In this document: piece by piece, positions 47,306 to 51,162 of the stretch
How positions within the stretch are numbered: position 1 is the stretch's first letter
Layout of the letters: each line of letters begins with the position of its first letter
NCBI RefSeq assembly: GCF_014645695.1
Contig: NZ_BMMF01000018.1
Location: 1 to 51,162 of the forward strand
Source of the DNA: Salinarimonas ramus
GTDB taxonomy: Bacteria; Pseudomonadota; Alphaproteobacteria; Rhizobiales; Beijerinckiaceae
DNA length: 51,162 nucleotides
Direction: 5' to 3'
Position numbers and translations under genes: made by a program
Notes under the pieces: generated by a model
What the model was told of the DNA's origin: nothing
Seen by the model: the letters and a program-made list of their open reading frames with translations, nothing else
Database searches by the model: none

Positions 47306-48507
47306 TCAGAAGTCGCGCTGGATGCGCAGACGGCCTTCCCAACGCGAACCGTCGTCGTTGGTGACCGGCAGAGCGACGAGCGTGCCGTCGTTGTAGGAAC
47401 GGAAGGTCACGTCCGCGTCGATCTCGGTGTACACGACGTCGGCCGAGAAGGTGAGGCCGGACACCGGACGCCAGTTGAGGCGGGTACCGAGCTGCCACCA
47501 GGTGTAGTCGGCATTGGTGCCGGTCAGGACCGGACCGACAGCCGCGACGGCCGGGACGGCCGGAGCGTCGACTTCACCGTACGAACCCTGGATGTCCTGC
47601 CAGATGGTCGGGGTCCAGAAGTGACGGAAGGCGGCCATGATCGACCAGGCCTCGGTCGTCGAGAGCGACGTGCCGGCCGCGTTCAGGTAGGCATCGTTGA
47701 TGCCGACGCCGAACTCGGTGACGGTCGTCGGCGCGCCGACGTAGGAGGTGGCGCCGTCGGCGTAGGTGGCCTGCAGCCACAGAGCGTCGCCGGCCGCGAT
47801 CATCGGCAGACGGACGTTCACGCCCGCGCCGATCGCCCAGCCGAGCTCGTCGTCGACCGCGACACCCGCGACGTTGTGACGAACCTGGTGGATCGCACCC
47901 ATGATCTGGGCCGAACCCCAGCCCTGAGCGACGTTCAGGTTGGCGACGAGGTCGGGAAGCTCCTGACCGCCGTAGACCGGGCCGCCGGCGATGCCGTTAC
48001 GGCGAGCGCGGCCGTTCTCGACCGCGACCGTCGCGGAGAAGCCCGAGCCGAACGTGGCGGTGTAGGCGAGCAGCTCGACGGACGGGTCGGTCACGCCGGC
48101 GGCGCCGCCGGACATGAGGTTGCCGCCGAAGAACGAGAAGAACGACGTGATGCGACCAGCGGTCAGGCCAGCGAACTGGATGAAGCCCTGGTCGAGCTCG
48201 GCGACGCCGACGCCGTCAGTGCGGTTCGCATGGACCGCGATGAACGAACGGAGCGTGCCGTACTCCGTCGCCGTGCGCGCGTCGAGAGCGATGCGGCCAC
48301 GAGCGAAGAAGTTGATGTCGTCCTGCGAGCGATCCGTCGCCGTATCGAGGTTCTCGCCGAACCGATACTCCGCGCGGACGTAGCCGGAGATCTGCAGGCA
48401 GGTCTCGGTGCCGGGGATGACGAAGAAGCCCGTGCCGCCGATCGGGGCGTTCGGGCAGGTGCGGACGTACTCGACCGGCGCCGCGGCGCGGACCGGAAGA
48501 TCGGCAG
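47306..48507 (-). pseudogene. Omp2-like porin lacking its 5' end
   Basis: An outer-membrane porin of the alphaproteobacterial Omp2 type, intact from mature residue one to the C-terminal Phe (RLRIQRDF). Start and signal peptide are missing. Homology to the intact porin at 50991 begins abruptly at 48507: the shared sequence runs CTGCCGATCTTCC..., and over the 105 bp that can be compared the two differ at three bases. Upstream the frame continues to a stop near 48577 without any ATG, GTG or TTG, and codes for [12 protein letters not shown]-type sequence, not a signal peptide. An internal ATG at 48115 would give only the C-terminal 269 residues. It is therefore a silent fragment, perhaps a donor for gene conversion. 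Confidence 0.8.
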
Positions 48508-48638
48508 TCGTCGGGGCCCTCCGATCGCGGATGCGAACGCTTCGTCGCGGGGTTGAAACCAGGGCGTCGACGCGTCATCAGAGGCGCGCGAGCGATCCGG
48601 CCCGGGGGCGGCCGGGAGAAAGCCCCGAGGAGAGGCGA

Positions 48639-49514
48639 ATGAGCGCGACCATCATCGACGGCAAGGCCTTCGCCGCCGGCCTGCGGGCGCGCGTCGCCGA
48701 GGACGTGCGCGGCCTCGCCGAGCGAGGCATCGCCCCGGGTCTCGCCGTCGTGCTGGTGGGCGAGGACCCGGCGAGCCAGGTCTACGTGCGCAACAAGGCG
48801 GCGCAGACGGTGGAGGCGGGCATGCGCTCCTTCCAGCACCGCCTGCCGGCGACGACGAGCCAGGCCGAGCTCCTCGCCCTCGTCCACACGCTCAACGCCG
48901 ACGACGCGGTGGACGGCATCCTCGTGCAATTGCCGCTGCCCGCGGGGATCGACGCACAGGCGATCATCGAGGCGATCGCGCCGGAGAAGGACGTGGACGG
49001 CTTCCATCCCGCGAACGTGGGGCGCCTCGCCACCGGCATGCCCGGCCTCGTGCCCTGCACGCCGCTCGGCGCGTCCATGCTCATCGACAGCGTGCGGCCG
49101 GACGTCGCCGGGCTCGAGGCGGTGGTGATCGGGCGCTCGAACATCGTCGGCAAGCCGATGGCGCAGCTCCTTCTCCAGCGCTCCGCCACCGTGACGATCG
49201 CCCATTCGCGCACGCGCGACCTCGCGGACGTGTGCCGGCGCGCGGACATCCTGGTCGCGGCGGTGGGCCGGCCGGAGATGGTGCGCGGGGACTGGATCAA
49301 GCCGGGCGCCGTCGTCGTCGACGTCGGCATCAACCGCGTGCCGAACCCGCAGGCGGAAGACGGGAAGACGCGGCTCGTGGGCGACGTGGCCTTCGACGAG
49401 GCGAAAGAGGTCGCCGGCGCGATCACGCCGGTGCCGGGCGGCGTGGGGCCGATGACGATCGCCTGCCTCCTCGCCAACACGCTGCAGGCGGCGAAGGCGC
49501 GACGCGGGCTCTGA
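48639..49514 (+). CDS. folD: Bifunctional methylene-THF dehydrogenase/cyclohydrolase FolD
   Basis: A 291-residue cytosolic enzyme interconverting methylene-, methenyl- and formyl-tetrahydrofolate with NADP. Signatures are [14 protein letters not shown], with catalytic Lys in [23 protein letters not shown], the Rossmann motif [16 protein letters not shown] and [24 protein letters not shown] precedes the ATG. It sits between the truncated porin (divergent) and mucR (convergent). Confidence 0.97.
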   Translation: MSATIIDGKAFAAGLRARVAEDVRGLAERGIAPGLAVVLVGEDPASQVYVRNKAAQTVEAGMRSFQHRLPATTSQAELLALVHTLNADDAVDGILVQLPLPAGIDAQAIIEAIAPEKDVDGFHPANVGRLATGMPGLVPCTPLGASMLIDSVRPDVAGLEAVVIGRSNIVGKPMAQLLLQRSATVTIAHSRTRDLADVCRRADILVAAVGRPEMVRGDWIKPGAVVVDVGINRVPNPQAEDGKTRLVGDVAFDEAKEVAGAITPVPGGVGPMTIACLLANTLQAAKARRGL

Positions 49515-49555
49515 TCGCGCGCGGCGCCGCCGCATCCGCCGAGCGCCGGAACGAG

Positions 49556-49581
49556 AAAGGCCGCCCCGGAGGGCGGCCTTT
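49556..49581. terminator. Bidirectional terminator between folD and mucR
   Basis: AAAGGCCGCCC-CGGA-GGGCGGCCTTT, an 11-bp perfect stem with A/T tails on both sides, in the 108-bp gap between convergent genes. It can serve both strands. Confidence 0.8.
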
Positions 49582-49622
49582 CCCTTGTCGGCAGGGATGA
49601 TCCGCCGAGAGGCGGGATCCGA

Positions 49623-50087
49623 TCAGGCGACCTTCTTGCGTCCCCGGCCGCGCGCGGCCGTCGTCGTCTCGGGCTCCGCCTTGCGGCGCTGGGCGCCGAG
49701 ACCCATGGCCTTGGCGAGCTCGGAGCGGGCGCTGGCGTAGTTCGGGGCGACCATGGGGTAGTCCGGAGGAAGGCCCCACTTGGCGCGGTACTGGTCGGGC
49801 GTCATGTCGTACTTCGTGCGCAGATGGCGCTTGAGCGACTTGAACTTCTTCCCGTCCTCCAGGCAGATGATGTAGTCCGGCGTGATCGACTTCTTGATCG
49901 GCACGGCGGGGACGGGCGCCTCGACGGGCTGCTCGGTCGCGCCGGTCGCGACCTTGTTGAGCGCCGCGTGGACGGCGTCGATCAGGCCGGGCAGCTCGGC
50001 GGTCGGCAGCGAGTTGTTGCTGACGTAGGCCGAGACGATCTCGGCGGCGAGCTCGATGTAGTTGTTCGGTTGAGTCGTATCGCTCAT
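49623..50087 (-). CDS. mucR: MucR/Ros family zinc-finger transcriptional regulator
   Basis: A 154-residue regulator of exopolysaccharide, motility and surface genes in rhizobia and Brucella. The N-terminal part ([19 protein letters not shown]) mediates oligomerisation. The Ros-type zinc finger is [19 protein letters not shown] with downstream [22 protein letters not shown]. The tail is basic. GGA-CGG precedes the ATG at 50087. The gene is followed by a shared terminator. A role in porin control is possible from position but is inferred. Confidence 0.93.
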   Translation of the reverse strand: MSDTTQPNNYIELAAEIVSAYVSNNSLPTAELPGLIDAVHAALNKVATGATEQPVEAPVPAVPIKKSITPDYIICLEDGKKFKSLKRHLRTKYDMTPDQYRAKWGLPPDYPMVAPNYASARSELAKAMGLGAQRRKAEPETTTAARGRGRKKVA

Positions 50088-50183
50088 TGAGCCGGTCCTA
50101 ATGCAGAGACAGGGGATCTCAGTGAGCGGCGCTGCATGCGGCGTCTCTCCGAACACCGAATCGCGACCCCGCTCACGCGTCGT

Positions 50184-50480
50184 CTATGACGTCAGGACTT
50201 CGGGGTACGTGAATTTCATCTCGTCGGCAAGTCCTTTTCGAATAGAATACAGAACAAATCCACCGATCCGTCCGCCCCTCACGAGGATGACGCGCGGCTC
50301 TTTCGTGGCGGTTTCGTGTCCGCGCCACCCGTTCAAGATGTTCGCCGTCCTTTCGTGGCCCGACAATGCTTGCTCCGCATGGTGCGAGGGCGTCGACGAC
50401 GCGTCGGAGTCGTTCCGCACGGTGAAACGTCGGAAGCTGAACGCAGTCGAGGCAAGAAGGCCCGTGTCGATCACAGGCAT
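50184..50480 (-). CDS. Possible small hypothetical protein
   Basis: A 98-codon frame whose C-terminal part looks protein-like (RVILVRGGRIGGFVLYSIRK, then GLADEMKFTYPEV). Its codons are less GC-biased than neighbouring genes. The start ATG at 50480 has GGTGGA directly adjacent, too close for a good ribosome-binding site; the frame is open further up to 50702. It matches no family I recognise. It could be a genuine accessory gene, a decayed gene, or chance. Confidence 0.3.
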   Translation of the reverse strand: MPVIDTGLLASTAFSFRRFTVRNDSDASSTPSHHAEQALSGHERTANILNGWRGHETATKEPRVILVRGGRIGGFVLYSIRKGLADEMKFTYPEVLTS

Positions 50481-50930
50481 TCCACCGGCGTTCCGCAGGC
50501 TGTCTCGTCTCGCGAATCGTCGGGAACACGGAGCGACGGTTCGGCGCCGCAAGAGAACGCGCGTGCGACGACGGGGAGATGCGCCGATTCGTGAGGCGAA
50601 CGTCTCGGGGCGCCTCACGGCGTGAGGCGTGCCCGTCATGCGGACGCTCCGTTCCGTGGTGCCGATTTCGCGCCCGCGATCGGTCCCCGACCGGGAAAAC
50701 ACGATCTCCCGCGGCGTTTCGGGGGCGGGACCCCGTCATTCTCGTGGCCTTTGTGCAACACAGCGATCCGAAGAGGCCCATCGGGGCGGGCGCGTGCGCA
50801 ATCGCGCTTGATCGGCGGCGGAGCGCACGGCAAACCTTTTCTCGCGACGGGGGGTCCTCGGTCGCAGCCCGTCGTCGGCGGTACGTTCCGGCGGCGGGTC
50901 ACAGGGGAAAAGGGACAGCTTTCGAGTCTC

Positions 50931-50943
50931 GAAGAGTTCTCGT
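50931..50943. promoter_or_regulatory. Dyad upstream of the porin gene
   Basis: TTCGAG-T-CTCGAA, a perfect 6-bp dyad with one central base, 47 bp before the porin ATG. It contains one GANTC site (50934-50938). It could be an operator or a 5'-leader hairpin. Confidence 0.35.
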
Positions 50944-50990
50944 GGCGAAACACCCGGCCCCCCAGGGTCTCGAAACTTTGGAGGTCATCA

Positions 50991-51162
50991 ATGAAGCTCG
51001 CCAAGAGCCTTCTCCTCGGGTCTGCCGCGGGTCTCGTCGCGGTCACCGGGGCTCAAGCTGCCGATCTTCCGGTGCGCGCTGCGGCGCCGGTCGAGTACGT
51101 CCGCACCTGCCCGAACGCCCCGATCGGCGGCACGGGCTTCTTCGTCGTCCCCGGCACCGAGA
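50991..51162 (+). CDS. Omp2-like porin, 5' part (runs off the window)
   Basis: The first 57 codons of an outer-membrane porin. A strong GGAGGT lies 5 bases before the ATG. The signal peptide is [19 protein letters not shown] with cleavage after AQA, then [17 protein letters not shown]. From the codons for AADLP onward it is nearly identical to the truncated copy at 47306-48507, which lies in opposite orientation about 2.5 kb away. The remaining gene lies outside the window. Confidence 0.9.
   Translation, partial: MKLAKSLLLGSAAGLVAVTGAQAADLPVRAAAPVEYVRTCPNAPIGGTGFFVVPGTE

Larger units (their letters stand above)
50088..50990. other. 903-bp intergenic region between mucR and the intact porin
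   Basis: A long gap for this genome, with AT-richer stretches near 50200-50480. It must hold the leftward mucR promoter and the rightward porin promoter. One possible short gene is listed separately. The porin side has a dyad at 50931-50943. No tRNA, IS end or direct-repeat array was seen. A small RNA here is possible. Confidence 0.5.

Noticed and set aside
48216-49535. Minus-strand frame through folD that continues into the porin region
   Set aside because: It is a different frame from the porin and lies opposite a clear folD; it gives no signal peptide or domain.

Overview
The window comes from a GC-rich alphaproteobacterium, most likely of the order Hyphomicrobiales (Rhizobiales). The signs are a MucR/Ros-type regulator, Omp2-like porins, an NdvA-type glucan exporter, IalB, a caa/aa3 oxidase operon with CtaG and SURF1, a Tol cluster joined to ybgC and ruvB, and linked ku and ligD genes. 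The genus cannot be fixed from sequence alone. The DNA is almost all chromosomal housekeeping. No insertion sequence, CRISPR array, rRNA or tRNA gene was seen. The one clear AT-richer island is the abi gene near 14.8-15.5 kb.

Layout. 0-2.4 kb: zinc-binding protein ZnuA and a CobW-type metal GTPase. 2.4-8 kb: acyl-CoA synthetase, then trifunctional-type-lacking (two-domain) PutA with a divergent Lrp regulator. 8-14.4 kb: nucleotidyltransferase-fold protein behind a long palindrome, zinc alcohol dehydrogenase with a small membrane partner, a TadG-like VWA protein, RecQ. 14.3-18.6 kb: Abi_2/HEPN defence gene with a structured non-coding leader, and a hybrid histidine kinase. 18.6-21.6 kb: DMT exporter, YihY/BrkB protein, glucokinase. 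21.6-25.6 kb: the NHEJ operon ku-ligD. 25.6-32.5 kb: cytochrome c oxidase operon, read leftward as ctaC-ctaD-ctaB-coxF-ctaG-ctaE-DUF983-surf1. 32.8-40.9 kb: IalB, a lipoprotein, a membrane PAS-GGDEF-EAL protein, motA-motB, and ndvA. 40.9-46.5 kb: ruvB-ybgC-tolQ-tolR-tolA-tolB. 46.7-51.2 kb: a small duplicated secreted protein, a 5'-truncated porin, folD, mucR, and the start of an intact porin.

Functional groups. The oxidase operon holds subunits I-III plus haem O synthase (CtaB), copper delivery (CtaG) and SURF1 assembly, with an FNR/FixK-like box before ctaC. MotAB sit beside a c-di-GMP-type protein whose key motifs are degenerate. The Tol genes lack pal and cpoB, and ruvB lacks ruvC and ruvA at its usual place.

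The most unusual signal is a short array directly before ku: nine GANTC sites (the recognition sequence of the alphaproteobacterial cell-cycle methylase CcrM) in 121 bp. Five lie exactly 21 bp apart, and all nine fall within about 1.5 bp of a 10.5-bp helical grid, arranged as tandem dyads. Other leads are the truncated/intact inverted porin pair, the Abi gene with its structured leader, and the 14-bp palindrome in front of the nucleotidyltransferase gene.
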